A stretch of DNA of 64,000 nt from Arthrobacter sp. Soil764 (GCF_001428075.1 NZ_LMSI01000009.1:1-64000), one strand, 5' to 3'; shown: positions 17,713-27,185, numbered from the stretch's first letter. Translations and numbers: made by a program. Notes: generated from the letters alone by a model not told the origin.

Positions 17713-19158
17713 CTAGATGCGTTCCAGGTAACGTGCGATCTCGAAGTCGGTGACGCTGGTCTGAAGCTTGCGGAGCTCCCAGCGCCTCGTCTGGACGTAG
17801 TGGGTCACGAAGGTTTCGCCGAAGTACGCCTTGGCGACCTCGCTTTTTTCGAACTGTTCGATGGCCTGGTCGAGTGTTCCGGGCAGCTGCTTTACCTGGT
17901 GTCCTTCCTCCAGGGCGTAGGCGTTTCCTTCCACCCGCTTCGGGGCGGTCAGTTCCTGCTCCACGCCGTGCAGGCCGGCAGCGATGTTAGCGGCGATGAC
18001 CAGGTAAGGATTGGCGTCAGCGCCCGGTACCCGGTTTTCAATGCGTGCGGCGCTGCTCTTTGACGGGATGGACCTGATGGCGACCGTTCGGTTGTCCAGG
18101 CCCCAGGTGGCGCTGGATCCGGCCCACTGCCCGCCTTCGGTCCGCTTGTAAGAGTTGATGGTGGGCAGGTAGAGGGCCGTGAGCTCCGGTGCCGTCTCGA
18201 CGACGCCGGCCAGGTAGTTGTATCCGATGGCGCTCAGTTCGCCGGGCTCCTCGGCATTGGCGAAGGCGGACTTGCCCGACTGCGGATCCCAAAGGCTCTG
18301 GTGCATGTGCCCGGAGGAGCCGGCCCACTCCGGGTTGATCTTGGCCATGAATGATGCCGTGTAGCCGGCCTCAGCTGCAACCTCCTTGACGGTTGCCTTT
18401 AGCCGGAGGGCGTTGTCCGCGGCTGCGAGAGCATCCGAATAGTGGATGTTCATCTCGAACTGGCCCGGACCGTTTTCACTGTTGCTGGCCTCGATGAAAA
18501 TGCCCTGCTCAGACAGGCGGCGTCGGATCTCACCGATGAGGAACTCGGTGCCTGTGTCCCTGACGAGGCTGTAGGTGTGACTGCCCGCCGTGATGGGGGT
18601 CAGGTCGCGCCAGTCCTTGGCGGCAAGGTCCGTCGGGGTGCCTTTGAGCAGGTAGAACTCGAACTCGTAGGCGCAGACTGGCGAGTATCCAAGGTCTTCG
18701 GCTTTCTGCACGACTCGCTTGAGAATGCTCCGGGGACAGATTGCCGCAGGCTCGCCCGACATCTCGTAGGCGTCGCAAATGACGGAAGCCACGCCGGGTT
18801 CCCCCGGAACGACCTTCAGGGTACTGAGATCGGGGAGGAGCGTCACGTCAGGGTAACCCGTGTCCCACCCCGTGTAGCTGAGATCAGAAATGATTTCGTC
18901 CTGAATGTCCCAGCCGAAGATGATGTTGCAGATATTCGTTCCGCGCTCAGCGACGCTTTCCAGGAAGTACCTGGCAGGGATGCGCTTGCCGCGCCATACG
19001 CCGTCCAGGTCCACGACGCCCACTTTGAACGTTTTGATGTCGTTGTCGGAGACGAACTTTTGCAGTTCGTCATGCGCTGACGCGGCTGAGGATTGATCCT
19101 GCATGTCGATGGCCTCGAGTTCGTGGAGGTCCTCCGGGACCTGTGTGATCGGATTCAC
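17713..19158 (-). CDS. Glutamine synthetase-like gamma-glutamylamide ligase
   Basis: A glutamine synthetase-fold protein of about 481 residues. It retains NSENGPGQFEMN (metal and glutamate site), SSGHMHQSLWD (the GGSGMHxHQS region), SYKRTEGGQW and SSAARIENRVPGADANPY. It is more like GlnA3/GlnA4, PuuA and IpuC gamma-glutamylamine ligases than housekeeping GlnA; the operon supports glutamylation of an amine. The GTG at 19158 follows AAGAGG with 6-bp spacing and is preferred; an ATG at 19104 and a GTG at 19200 are alternatives. First gene of the operon, behind operator copy 2. Confidence 0.85.
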   Translation of the reverse strand: MNPITQVPEDLHELEAIDMQDQSSAASAHDELQKFVSDNDIKTFKVGVVDLDGVWRGKRIPARYFLESVAERGTNICNIIFGWDIQDEIISDLSYTGWDTGYPDVTLLPDLSTLKVVPGEPGVASVICDAYEMSGEPAAICPRSILKRVVQKAEDLGYSPVCAYEFEFYLLKGTPTDLAAKDWRDLTPITAGSHTYSLVRDTGTEFLIGEIRRRLSEQGIFIEASNSENGPGQFEMNIHYSDALAAADNALRLKATVKEVAAEAGYTASFMAKINPEWAGSSGHMHQSLWDPQSGKSAFANAEEPGELSAIGYNYLAGVVETAPELTALYLPTINSYKRTEGGQWAGSSATWGLDNRTVAIRSIPSKSSAARIENRVPGADANPYLVIAANIAAGLHGVEQELTAPKRVEGNAYALEEGHQVKQLPGTLDQAIEQFEKSEVAKAYFGETFVTHYVQTRRWELRKLQTSVTDFEIARYLERI

Positions 19159-19221
19159 TATGTACCTCTTATCCTCATTGATATTGGTTACTAAAAACAC
19201 TAAGAGCGGGGTCCTTTTGGC

Positions 19222-19240
19222 GTATGTGCAAGGTGCACAT
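19222..19240. promoter_or_regulatory. Shared catabolic operator, copy 2
   Basis: GTATGTGCAAGGTGCACAT, 64 bp upstream of the glutamine synthetase homologue. Same TATGTGC-N5-GCACAT form as copies 1 and 3. Confidence 0.75.
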
Positions 19241-19303
19241 CATGATTGCCGGCTACATGCATTCGGTAAGCCAGGTCACATTCCTGTGCGGTAGGCAGGC
19301 CAA

Positions 19304-19344
19304 GGCTTTTCCGTGTTCTGCCCAGTACCCAGGACACGAAAGCC
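19304..19344 (-). terminator. Terminator of the aldehyde dehydrogenase-diflavin reductase unit
   Basis: A long imperfect hairpin: GGCTTT pairs with AAAGCC, and CGTGT with ACACG, with a short inner CTG/CAG. It begins 27 bp past the diflavin reductase stop and isolates that unit from the glutamine synthetase operon promoter. Confidence 0.5.
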
Positions 19345-19370
19345 ATGGTGCTGGGCGGGTCGAGCGGGGC

Positions 19371-21077
19371 CTAGTAGACGTCCTTGACGTAACGTCCTTC
19401 GCTCTTCAGGGACTGCAGGTAATCGTGCGCCTTTTCGGGGGTCATTGCGCCGTGGCTTCTGAGCACCGCCAGCAGGGCTTCGTCGATGTCAGGTGCTATT
19501 TGTTTGCCGCCGCACACATAGACCGAGGCTCCACCCGATAGCCAGGCAAAGATGTCTTCTCCTTCTTCGCGGATCCGGTCCTGGACATAGACCTTGCCCT
19601 GTTGATCCCGGGAGAAAGCCACGCTGAGGCGGTTCAGCACGCCGTTGCTTTGCAGTTCTTCCATTTCCTCCTGATAAAGCCAGGAAGGCTTTTCATGGCG
19701 GTCCCCGAAGAACAGCCAGTTTCGTCCCCGGGCTTGTGAGACTTCGCGGTCACGGAGGAAGCCACGGAACGGGGCAACTCCGACGCCCGGACCGACCATG
19801 ATCACGTCAGCTGAGTTGTCGTGGGGCAGGTGGAACTCGTGCGCCGGCAGCGGGAAGACTTTTATGGTTGTCTTGGTCTGCGCGGCGGACTGGAGGAATC
19901 CGCTGCATGCACCCGAGTGCCGGCGGCCGGCGGTCTCGTATTGCACAGTGGAGACCGTCAAGTGGACGCGGTCGCCGTCAGCGAGGGGACTGGAGGCAAT
20001 GGAGTACGACCGGTGCTGCAGGGGCCTCAGCATTGAGAGGAACTCGCCGGGATCGACATCCGTTGTCCGGGTTTCCTGCAGCACGTCCAGCATGTCCCGT
20101 CCCCACAGCCAGTCCTCCAGCGCATTGCGGTCACCGGACTCGACCAGGTTCCGCACGGGATGATCCGGGGCGAGATTTTCGACGAGCCAGGCCACGATGC
20201 CCAGATGGGGCAGCCGAAGCTCATAGTCGTTTTGAAGCGTCTCGCGTACGGTCTTGCCGTCTTCACCGAATACCTCGCTGCCCGCGAGGCCAAGGAATCC
20301 GAGGAGGTCTTCCACGAGTTCGATGGAGTTGGTGGGGATTACGGCAAGTGAGTCACCTGGCCGATAGTTGCGGCTGTCGCCGCTGACCTCAAGCTCATAG
20401 TGCCAGACCTCTTTTTCGGACTCTGGAGCGCTGAGGAGGCGGGCCTCGACGACGGTGGCAGTGTCAGGTTCCCGGCGTGTGCCTTTGGGCTGCTCGGCGG
20501 GGTTTGCTCCTGGAACAGTGGAGTCTTCCGGGTTGTTGTCTCGCTTCTTGGGAACAACTGTCTTGAAGGTCTCAAGCATGCCCCTGATCCACTTGCCTGA
20601 CGTCAGGTCATAGTCGACATCGCAGTCGAGGCGGTCAAGGATTCTCTTGCCGCCGAGTTCGCCAAGGCGCTCGTCAAGATCGCTGCCGGCTTTGCAGAAG
20701 TCTTCGTACATGGAGTCGCCAATGGCAAGGACTGCGAAGGGAACGTCCTTGAAGAGGTCTGAACCGGCGCTTTGAAGCTGGTCCCAAAACGGTTGCGCAT
20801 TGTCCGGCATGTGGCCGTTGTCGTGTGTGGCGGTAACGATCAACAGGCGGTCCTTGCGTGCCGCATCTTGCGGGGTCAGCATGTCCAGGCTCATAAGCTC
20901 GGCTGCGTAACCCTGGCCGTTTGCCTTGTCCACGATCTTGGACGCAAGGAACTCAGCGTTCCCGGTCTGGCTGCCGTAGAGGACGCTGAGGGTCTGCACG
21001 GCGGTACCTGTCTCACTGGATACTTCGGATGAGGTGCCTTGGTTGGTCCGAACCAGCTCCCCTGTGTCAGTTGTCAC
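19371..21077 (-). CDS. Diflavin reductase (CysJ / P450-reductase type)
   Basis: A 568-residue NADPH-dependent diflavin protein. Residues about 30-180 are a flavodoxin domain (LYGSQTGNAEFLASKI, TATHDNGHMPDNA). Residues about 215-410 are the FAD domain (RSYSIASSP). The C terminus is the NADPH domain (GPGVGVAPFRGFLRDR, YVCGG), ending in YVKDVY with a terminal aromatic residue. It resembles sulfite reductase flavoproteins, but no sulfite reductase haemoprotein is nearby. Its GTG start overlaps the aldehyde dehydrogenase stop (GTGA). It may feed a second haem or non-haem oxygenase, or the P450. Confidence 0.85.
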   Translation of the reverse strand: MTTDTGELVRTNQGTSSEVSSETGTAVQTLSVLYGSQTGNAEFLASKIVDKANGQGYAAELMSLDMLTPQDAARKDRLLIVTATHDNGHMPDNAQPFWDQLQSAGSDLFKDVPFAVLAIGDSMYEDFCKAGSDLDERLGELGGKRILDRLDCDVDYDLTSGKWIRGMLETFKTVVPKKRDNNPEDSTVPGANPAEQPKGTRREPDTATVVEARLLSAPESEKEVWHYELEVSGDSRNYRPGDSLAVIPTNSIELVEDLLGFLGLAGSEVFGEDGKTVRETLQNDYELRLPHLGIVAWLVENLAPDHPVRNLVESGDRNALEDWLWGRDMLDVLQETRTTDVDPGEFLSMLRPLQHRSYSIASSPLADGDRVHLTVSTVQYETAGRRHSGACSGFLQSAAQTKTTIKVFPLPAHEFHLPHDNSADVIMVGPGVGVAPFRGFLRDREVSQARGRNWLFFGDRHEKPSWLYQEEMEELQSNGVLNRLSVAFSRDQQGKVYVQDRIREEGEDIFAWLSGGASVYVCGGKQIAPDIDEALLAVLRSHGAMTPEKAHDYLQSLKSEGRYVKDVY

Positions 21078-22441
21078 GGTTCTGTCCTTACAAATACGGT
21101 CTTGAGTTCGGTGTATGCCTCGATGGCAGCCTGGCCCAGTCCGCGGCCGATGCCTGACTGTTTGAAGCCGCCATAAGGTGTCTGGATTCGAATGGATGAG
21201 TTTGAGTTGACCGACAGAGTCCCGGACTCAAGTGCCCGCGCCGTCCGCAGGGCCTGTCCGACATCGTTGGTCCAGATGGAGCCGCTCAGGCCGTAAATTG
21301 AGCTGTTGGCCAGCGCGATGGCTTCCTCTTCGGTGTCGAAGGGAATCACTGAGGCGATGGGGCCGAAAATTTCATCGGTCGCCACCCGGCTCTTGGGGTC
21401 CGGGGCGATGACGATTCTGGGCGCCATCCAGAAGCCGGGGCCATCCGGTGCTTCACCGGCGGTGACGACGTTGAGACCGTTTTCGAGGAAGCTGGAAACG
21501 GTGTCGCGGTGGGCAGCCGATACCAGAGGTCCCAGATTGGTCTTGCCGTCCAGCGGGTTACCGATTTTCAGTGCACGCGTAGTCTCGATGAATCCCTCAA
21601 CGAACTCATCGAAGATTCCCCGCTGCACGAGAAAGCGGCTGCGTGCACAGCAGTCCTGGCCCGTGTTGTCGAAGACCGACATCGGGGCTGCCTGCAGACA
21701 CTTGGCGAGGTCAACGTCGTTGTAGACGATACTGGCGGACTTCCCGCCGAGCTCAAGAGAAACCCTTTTCATCGTCGTTGAAGCCGCCTGGACGATGGAC
21801 CGGCCGACCTCGGTGGAACCAGTAAAACTTATCTTGCTAACATCCGGGTGTTCAGCGAGGGCATTGCCGATCCGGGCGCCCGAACCAGTGAGAACCTGAA
21901 GCGCGTCCCCGACGACGCCCAGTTCCTTCACGATCTCACCAAATCGGACAGTTGACAGGGGGGTAAGGGCCGCGGGTTTCACAATTACCGAATTACCGCT
22001 GGCCAGAGCCGGGGCGATACTCCAGGATGCGATAGGCAGAGGGAAGTTCCACGGGGCAATTACGGCCACAACACCCAGCGGCTCGCGGAAAGTCATGCTG
22101 ACGCCGCCATCGACCGGAATGGTGTCCCCGAGGATCTTGTCCACCGTTCCGGCGTAGTACTTGAAGCACTCGGCGACACCAAGAACTTCCTGTCGGGCCG
22201 CCGCCAATGGCTTACCAACGTCGGTGGATTCGAGCAAGGCCAGTTCGTCGCTGTGAGCGATGACAGCATCGGCAATAGCCCAGAGGGCATCACGGCGTTC
22301 AGCCAGTGGCTTGCGGACCCAGGCGCGCTGGGCGGCCCCTGCGCGTTCGACCGCTGCATTTACGTCCGGCAGGTCGTAGGCGGGCACCTCGCCTATCTGT
22401 TCTTCTGTAGCGGGGTTGTAGACCGAAATAACGCTGCTCAT
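21074..22441 (-). CDS. Aldehyde dehydrogenase (NAD(P)-dependent)
   Basis: A 455-residue aldehyde dehydrogenase superfamily protein. The base Glu is in LELGGKSA (about 229), the nucleophile Cys in GQDCCARSRF (about 263), and WNFPLPIASWSIAPAL, EIFGPIASV and YGGFKQSGIGRGLG are all family motifs. AAGGAG stands before the ATG at 22441; longer forms lack this support. It is the counterpart of PuuC in the proposed gamma-glutamyl pathway, oxidising an amino-aldehyde. It lies behind operator copy 3 and is coupled to the diflavin reductase. Confidence 0.92.
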   Translation of the reverse strand: MSSVISVYNPATEEQIGEVPAYDLPDVNAAVERAGAAQRAWVRKPLAERRDALWAIADAVIAHSDELALLESTDVGKPLAAARQEVLGVAECFKYYAGTVDKILGDTIPVDGGVSMTFREPLGVVAVIAPWNFPLPIASWSIAPALASGNSVIVKPAALTPLSTVRFGEIVKELGVVGDALQVLTGSGARIGNALAEHPDVSKISFTGSTEVGRSIVQAASTTMKRVSLELGGKSASIVYNDVDLAKCLQAAPMSVFDNTGQDCCARSRFLVQRGIFDEFVEGFIETTRALKIGNPLDGKTNLGPLVSAAHRDTVSSFLENGLNVVTAGEAPDGPGFWMAPRIVIAPDPKSRVATDEIFGPIASVIPFDTEEEAIALANSSIYGLSGSIWTNDVGQALRTARALESGTLSVNSNSSIRIQTPYGGFKQSGIGRGLGQAAIEAYTELKTVFVRTEP

Positions 22442-22580
22442 AATCGGGTGCTCCTTCAGGAGAAGTGGGGTTTGTCGAAAATTTCCTAGTCCCGTATGGA
22501 CTCTGGGAAGCTCCGTTAGTTCCGACAATGCCTGAGGAAACTGCGGCCAGCGAGTGCTGGGAGCACCACGATAAGTAGCT

Positions 22581-22599
22581 GTATGTGCGCGGTGCACAT
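22581..22599. promoter_or_regulatory. Shared catabolic operator, copy 3
   Basis: GTATGTGCGCGGTGCACAT, 140 bp upstream of the aldehyde dehydrogenase start, in the divergent region before the permease. A degenerate half-copy beginning GTATGTGCA lies at 22682, nearer the permease. Confidence 0.72.
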
Positions 22600-22852
22600 T
22601 CCATAAACTCCTCGTTCAAAGGACCGCGTCCATTCTTTTGCCAGCGAATAGCTGTGCATCAAGACCATGCGCAGGACGGATGTATGTGCAGGCTCAACAC
22701 CGCAAACTCTGGGGCAACTCCTACGCTGTAATCCAACTCACAGTGACGTTCGGCAAGGGGGCCGGCCCGATTGTGGGTTCCGCGATGCCGCTCAATTCTG
22801 CCTTGTCGAAGGCATCGCGATGACACTCAGCTTCTACGTCCAGGAGGGACGA

Positions 22853-24349
22853 ATGGCAACTAAAGATGTTAAATTTGAGCCGGTGGATGCGGGACCCAAC
22901 GGAATCTTGAGCCCAGACCGCTTGCTCAGCAGGGGCCTGGGAGTCCGGTCGATTGTGTTCATGGTTGTGGCGGGAGCTGCGCCCATGACAGCTGTCGTGG
23001 CTGGCTGGCCTGTTGTCGTTTCTGCATCGGGAAGCACGGGCGGTCCGCTGTTCTTCCTTATCGCGACCGCTATTCTGTTTCTGTTTGCCGTTGGTTTTAC
23101 GAGGATGACGCCCTTTGTAAAAAATGCTGGCGCGTTCTATTCCTACATCCAAACGGGGCTGGGCCGAGGTGTTGGCATGGGGGCTGCCACTTTTGCGCTC
23201 GGAACATACTTGCTGCTGTTTCTTGCGCTGTGTTCATACCTGGGGTCAGCGGCCCAGACCACGGTTCACGATCTGGGCGGTCCGGAACTTCCCTGGTGGC
23301 TGTGCAGTCTGGTGCTGATGGCAACCTGCGGTGCTCTTGCATACCGGGACGTCGAGCTCTCCGCCAAGGTGCTGGGCGTGGTCCTGGTCATCGAAACAGT
23401 CGTTCTGCTGGCAGTAAACATCGGGGTGATTGTCCACGGCGGCGCGGAAGGGTTGAGTGCTGACTCGCTGTCCCCCGCGCGTTTGGGTGAAGGTGTCCCG
23501 CCTCTGGGCGTCATGTTTGCCTTCTTCTCATTCATCGGCTTTGAGGCCACCGCCGTCTTCCGGAACGAAGCACGTGACCCCGACCGCACTATCCCGCGGG
23601 CAACCTATATCGCCGTTATCGGCGTCGGCATCTTCTACACTTTCACTGCCTGGGCACTCCAGGCGGGAGTCGGAAGCAGCCAGATAGTCGAAGTCGCGAC
23701 GAACGACCCCACCAGCATTGTTGTAGGGCTCGCGGGACAGTACGTGTCCCCGCTCCTTGCCACCCTGCTCCAGGTTTTCCTCATCACCAGCCTTTTCGCC
23801 TGCATCCTCACCTTCCAGAACGTACTGACCCGGTACCTCTTTACCCTTGGTACCCAAGGTGTTCTTCCGTCTGGACTTGGTGCAATCCACCCACGTCACC
23901 ACGCTCCATCCAGGGCAGCCTTGATCGTCTCGGTAGTTGCGATAGCACTGCTTGGTGTCGAGGCGATCATCGGGCTCGACCCGGTAACGCAGGCCTACAC
24001 CTGGTTCTCAGGCTCGGCCACATTGGGCATCGTTGTTCTGATGGCTCTCACGTCACTCGCGGTGATCGTGTTCTTCCGGAGGAATGCACACAACAAGAAG
24101 GTCTGGGGCACGTTGCTGGCCCCCGCGCTTGCCCTTCTCGGACTCGGGGGAATTGTCTTTCTGGTCCTTCAGAACTTCGGGCTTCTCGTCGGCGGCGACT
24201 TGGCGGCGGGAATACTGTTGACGCTCATGGCTGCACTCTTCCTGGGCGGCGTGACTACCGCGCTGGTTATGCGATCCAAGCGGCCGGCGACGTATGCCGC
24301 ACTGATCCCGGCAGGTTCCAGCAGCGAAGAAAGTTCCGCAGGGATTTAG
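22853..24349 (+). CDS. APC-family amino acid/amine permease
   Basis: A 498-residue membrane protein with about 12 predicted helices. Helix 1 (IVFMVVAGAAPMTAVVAG) has the broken, Gly/Ala-rich form of the APC superfamily, and FFSFIGFEATAVFRNEARDP is the family signature after helix 6. It should import the amine or amino acid used by the island. CAGGAGGGACGA precedes the ATG at 22853; upstream in-frame ATGs lack such a site. First gene of the rightward cluster. Confidence 0.9.
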   Translation: MATKDVKFEPVDAGPNGILSPDRLLSRGLGVRSIVFMVVAGAAPMTAVVAGWPVVVSASGSTGGPLFFLIATAILFLFAVGFTRMTPFVKNAGAFYSYIQTGLGRGVGMGAATFALGTYLLLFLALCSYLGSAAQTTVHDLGGPELPWWLCSLVLMATCGALAYRDVELSAKVLGVVLVIETVVLLAVNIGVIVHGGAEGLSADSLSPARLGEGVPPLGVMFAFFSFIGFEATAVFRNEARDPDRTIPRATYIAVIGVGIFYTFTAWALQAGVGSSQIVEVATNDPTSIVVGLAGQYVSPLLATLLQVFLITSLFACILTFQNVLTRYLFTLGTQGVLPSGLGAIHPRHHAPSRAALIVSVVAIALLGVEAIIGLDPVTQAYTWFSGSATLGIVVLMALTSLAVIVFFRRNAHNKKVWGTLLAPALALLGLGGIVFLVLQNFGLLVGGDLAAGILLTLMAALFLGGVTTALVMRSKRPATYAALIPAGSSSEESSAGI

Positions 24350-24409
24350 GAACAAAGACTCATCTCCGTAGCCGCCGTCGCACGAGCCTTCTTGGGAACG
24401 ACGGTAATG

Positions 24410-24440
24410 GTGGCCGGCTGCGCAAGGCGCGGCCGGCCAC
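24410..24440 (+). terminator. Hairpin between permease and aminotransferase genes
   Basis: GTGGCCGGC and GCCGGCCAC (24410-24418 with 24432-24440) enclose GCGC-AAG-GCGC, giving about 14 bp of stem. It may end or attenuate the permease transcript. Confidence 0.55.
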
Positions 24441-24553
24441 TCGCGCCCATGGACAAAAGATCTTCCAGAGATTTGCCCACCCGTCACTGCAGATAGTGAG
24501 CTGCGAGAGCAGCTGCCGATATTTAGGAGCTTCCCATTTCCGACAGCGCACTG

Positions 24554-25918
24554 TTGAAGCAAATCATCGACAAGAAGTACCCGACAGTTGCCTACGGCGA
24601 AGGCATCTTCCTGTATGACACGGAAGGGCGCCAGTACCTGGATGGTTCAAGCGGCGCCATGACCGCCAGCATTGGTCACGGCGTGGACGAAATTGCGGAG
24701 GCGGTGAAAGAACAGTGCCGCCGCGTAGCTTTTACGTATAGAACCCAGTTCACCAACCTGCCCGCTGAAGAACTCGCCCGCCGGCTCACCGACATCGCTC
24801 CCGGGGACCTCGATATAGCGTTTTTCGTCAATAGCGGGTCCGAAGCATCCGAATACGCCATCCGCACCGCAGTGAGCTACTGGCGCGAAAGGGGGCTCCC
24901 AGGCAAAGTCAAAATCCTTGGCAGGACCATCAGCTATCACGGCATGACAATGGGCGCCCTGTCGATGTCCGGGCATGCAGCACGCCGCCCCGACTACGGA
25001 TCCTTGCTCCATGCGTTCTCCTTCGCCCCGCCGGCCTACGCCTACCGCTTCGCCCTGCTAGGCGAGAGCGAGGAAGTGTACGCTGCGCGGGCTGCGAAAG
25101 CCTTCGAAGACGCCATTCAGAACGAGGACCCCGGCACAGTCGCGGCAGTCATCGTCGAACCAATCGTAGGAGCCGCCGGCGGGGTCCTGACGCCGCCAGC
25201 CGGCTACTTCGCCCGCCTTCGCGACATTTGTGATCGGCTGGACGTGCTGCTGATCATCGATGAGGTCATCACGGGAATGGGGCGCACGGGCGACTGGTTC
25301 GCGAGTTCCTACGAGGACGTCGTGCCGGACCTTCTTCTTATCGGCAAAGGAATGAGTGCCGGATACTCCCCTGTTGCTGGCGTCCTGCTGCGGAGCCACA
25401 TCGTCGAGGCGCTCAGAGAGGGCAGCGGCGTCGCTCCGTTCGGGCACACCTTCTCGGGGAACCCACTGGGGGCAGCGACCTGCCTGGCGGTCCTGGACTT
25501 CATGGAACGCGAGGATATCCTCGCGAACGTCCGGCAACGGGGGAAGCAGCTTGAAGAGGGTCTGCTCTCCCTGGCAACAAGGTACCGTTGCATCGCCGAC
25601 GTCCGTGGGCGGGGCCTGCTCTGGGGCTTCGAGTTCGTTATGGACCAGGAAAGCAAGCAGGCACCCGATCCTGCGCTGGGAGCGGCTGGCCTATTCGTCG
25701 ATGAATGCCTGGACCAAGGGCTCCTTGTCTACCCGGCCGGGATCGCCCCGCTGAACAATGCCGTGATTCTGTCCCCGCCCTTGGTGATCACCGAAGAGGA
25801 GACACGGGAACTGCTGGCGAAGCTGGAAAAAGCCCTCCGCGCCATGGAACGTCACGTTAAGCGCTGGGCCGCTGTAGGTGAGAACCGGCATGGATCCCGA
25901 GTTGGAACCGGAAGCTGA
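24554..25918 (+). CDS. Class III (omega) PLP-dependent aminotransferase
   Basis: A class III aminotransferase of about 454 residues: DGSSGAMTASIGHG, FFVNSGSEASEYAIRTA, ISYHGMTMGALS, VLLIIDEVITGMGRTG, and LLIGKGMSAGYSP with the PLP Lys at about 264. It likely transaminates a gamma- or omega-amino acid such as GABA or 5-aminovalerate (PuuE counterpart). No in-frame ATG or GTG exists near the start: TTG at 24554 is given, but the only good ribosome site (AGGAG at 24525) sits 6 bp before an in-frame ATT at 24536, which may be the true start. An in-frame stop lies at 24524. Confidence 0.85.
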   Translation: MKQIIDKKYPTVAYGEGIFLYDTEGRQYLDGSSGAMTASIGHGVDEIAEAVKEQCRRVAFTYRTQFTNLPAEELARRLTDIAPGDLDIAFFVNSGSEASEYAIRTAVSYWRERGLPGKVKILGRTISYHGMTMGALSMSGHAARRPDYGSLLHAFSFAPPAYAYRFALLGESEEVYAARAAKAFEDAIQNEDPGTVAAVIVEPIVGAAGGVLTPPAGYFARLRDICDRLDVLLIIDEVITGMGRTGDWFASSYEDVVPDLLLIGKGMSAGYSPVAGVLLRSHIVEALREGSGVAPFGHTFSGNPLGAATCLAVLDFMEREDILANVRQRGKQLEEGLLSLATRYRCIADVRGRGLLWGFEFVMDQESKQAPDPALGAAGLFVDECLDQGLLVYPAGIAPLNNAVILSPPLVITEEETRELLAKLEKALRAMERHVKRWAAVGENRHGSRVGTGS

Positions 25919-26069
25919 CACTGATCCCGGCCGTTCCAACGTCCGCGCTGGTCAGGTTGCACATAGTGCTCGTAAAGGCTGTTCCGTCCACACACTTTTG
26001 AAACTCGACCAGGGCTGAAGATGGTCGAAGCGACCCATCTGCCAGCTCCTCAACCACCAAGGAAGCCAA

Positions 26070-27185
26070 GTGACTACACCGATTCTTGCCGCCGTGCTGG
26101 AAAAGCCCGGAGCCCCTCTTCAGATCCGCGAACTGCTGCTTGATGATCCGGAGGACAATGAGGTTCTCATCCGGACCGAGCGAGTGGGCCTTTGCCATAG
26201 CGATCTGCACTATCTGAAGGGGTCGCTGGATATCTCCCTGCCGGTGGTCCTCGGGCATGAAGTCGCAGGCATTGTCGAGCGCGTCGGTTCTGCAGTCACA
26301 AGAATTAAGACTGGTGAAAGGGTCGTGGCAACGGTCACCCCCTCCTGCGGGGCATGCCGCAACTGCATAAGCGGGCGCCCGACCCAGTGCGAACGAGTCG
26401 ACTCGATGCGTGAGCGGCAGCGACCCAGGCTGCTCTCACCTGATGGATCAAGCGTTGAGTCGCTCGGGGGTATAGGCGCTTTTGCAGAGGCCTTCCTCGT
26501 TAAGGAGGCATCCGTTGCAGTGGTCGGCTCGGATCTGCCTCCCCAGGTGGCGTGTCTTCTCGGTTGCTGCATTAGTACAGGAGTCGGCGCGGTTATTCAC
26601 GGCGCAAAGGTAGGGCCAGAGGATACTGTTGCCGTAATCGGTTGCGGCGGTGTCGGAATAGCCGCCATTCAAGGTGCCAGGTTGGCTGGGGCACGACGAA
26701 TCATTGCCATTGACGCTGTGCCGGCGAAGCTGGAGCTCGCCCGTAACTTCGGTGCCACGGACACTGTTGTCTCCTCATCCGACCCGACAGAAACACTCAT
26801 CCAGGTCCGATCACTTCTTCCCCAAGGTGTCAGCCATGCAATCGAGGCGGTGGGCCGCAGCCAGACAGCGGAACTCGCCTTTTCGCTCCTGCGCCCGAAC
26901 GGAACCGCCACCATCCTCGGTCTCATGCCCACAGGGTCCGAACTGCGTATCCCCGCAGATGCACTCGTATACGGCGACCGACACCTGCAAGGCGCCTACA
27001 TGGGCGCGAACAGGTTCCTCAGCGACGTCGACATGTTCACGGACCACTACCTGAACAACCGACTGGATCTCGATGCAATGGTCACCAAGGAACTGCCCTT
27101 CGAACGTATCAACGAGGGATTCGAAGCGATGGCGGAAGCCTCGACGATCCGAGTTGTGCTGAACATGACCGACAGGCAACTGTGA
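26070..27185 (+). CDS. Zinc-dependent alcohol dehydrogenase (MDR family)
   Basis: A 371-residue medium-chain dehydrogenase. Catalytic zinc ligands are in RVGLCHSDLHYLKG and LGHEVAG. The structural zinc loop is CGACRNCISGRPTQC. The NAD fold reads VAVIGCGGVGIAAIQGA at about 190, followed by AIDAVPAK (Asp, favouring NAD). It may oxidise an alcohol intermediate of the pathway to an aldehyde for the next gene. The GTG start follows AAGGAAGCCAA. Confidence 0.9.
   Translation: MTTPILAAVLEKPGAPLQIRELLLDDPEDNEVLIRTERVGLCHSDLHYLKGSLDISLPVVLGHEVAGIVERVGSAVTRIKTGERVVATVTPSCGACRNCISGRPTQCERVDSMRERQRPRLLSPDGSSVESLGGIGAFAEAFLVKEASVAVVGSDLPPQVACLLGCCISTGVGAVIHGAKVGPEDTVAVIGCGGVGIAAIQGARLAGARRIIAIDAVPAKLELARNFGATDTVVSSSDPTETLIQVRSLLPQGVSHAIEAVGRSQTAELAFSLLRPNGTATILGLMPTGSELRIPADALVYGDRHLQGAYMGANRFLSDVDMFTDHYLNNRLDLDAMVTKELPFERINEGFEAMAEASTIRVVLNMTDRQL

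Noticed and set aside
25950..25966. A further copy of the TATGTGC-N5-GCACATA operator before the alcohol dehydrogenase gene
   Set aside because: Only the GCACATA half is present (TTGCACATAG); the other arm does not match.
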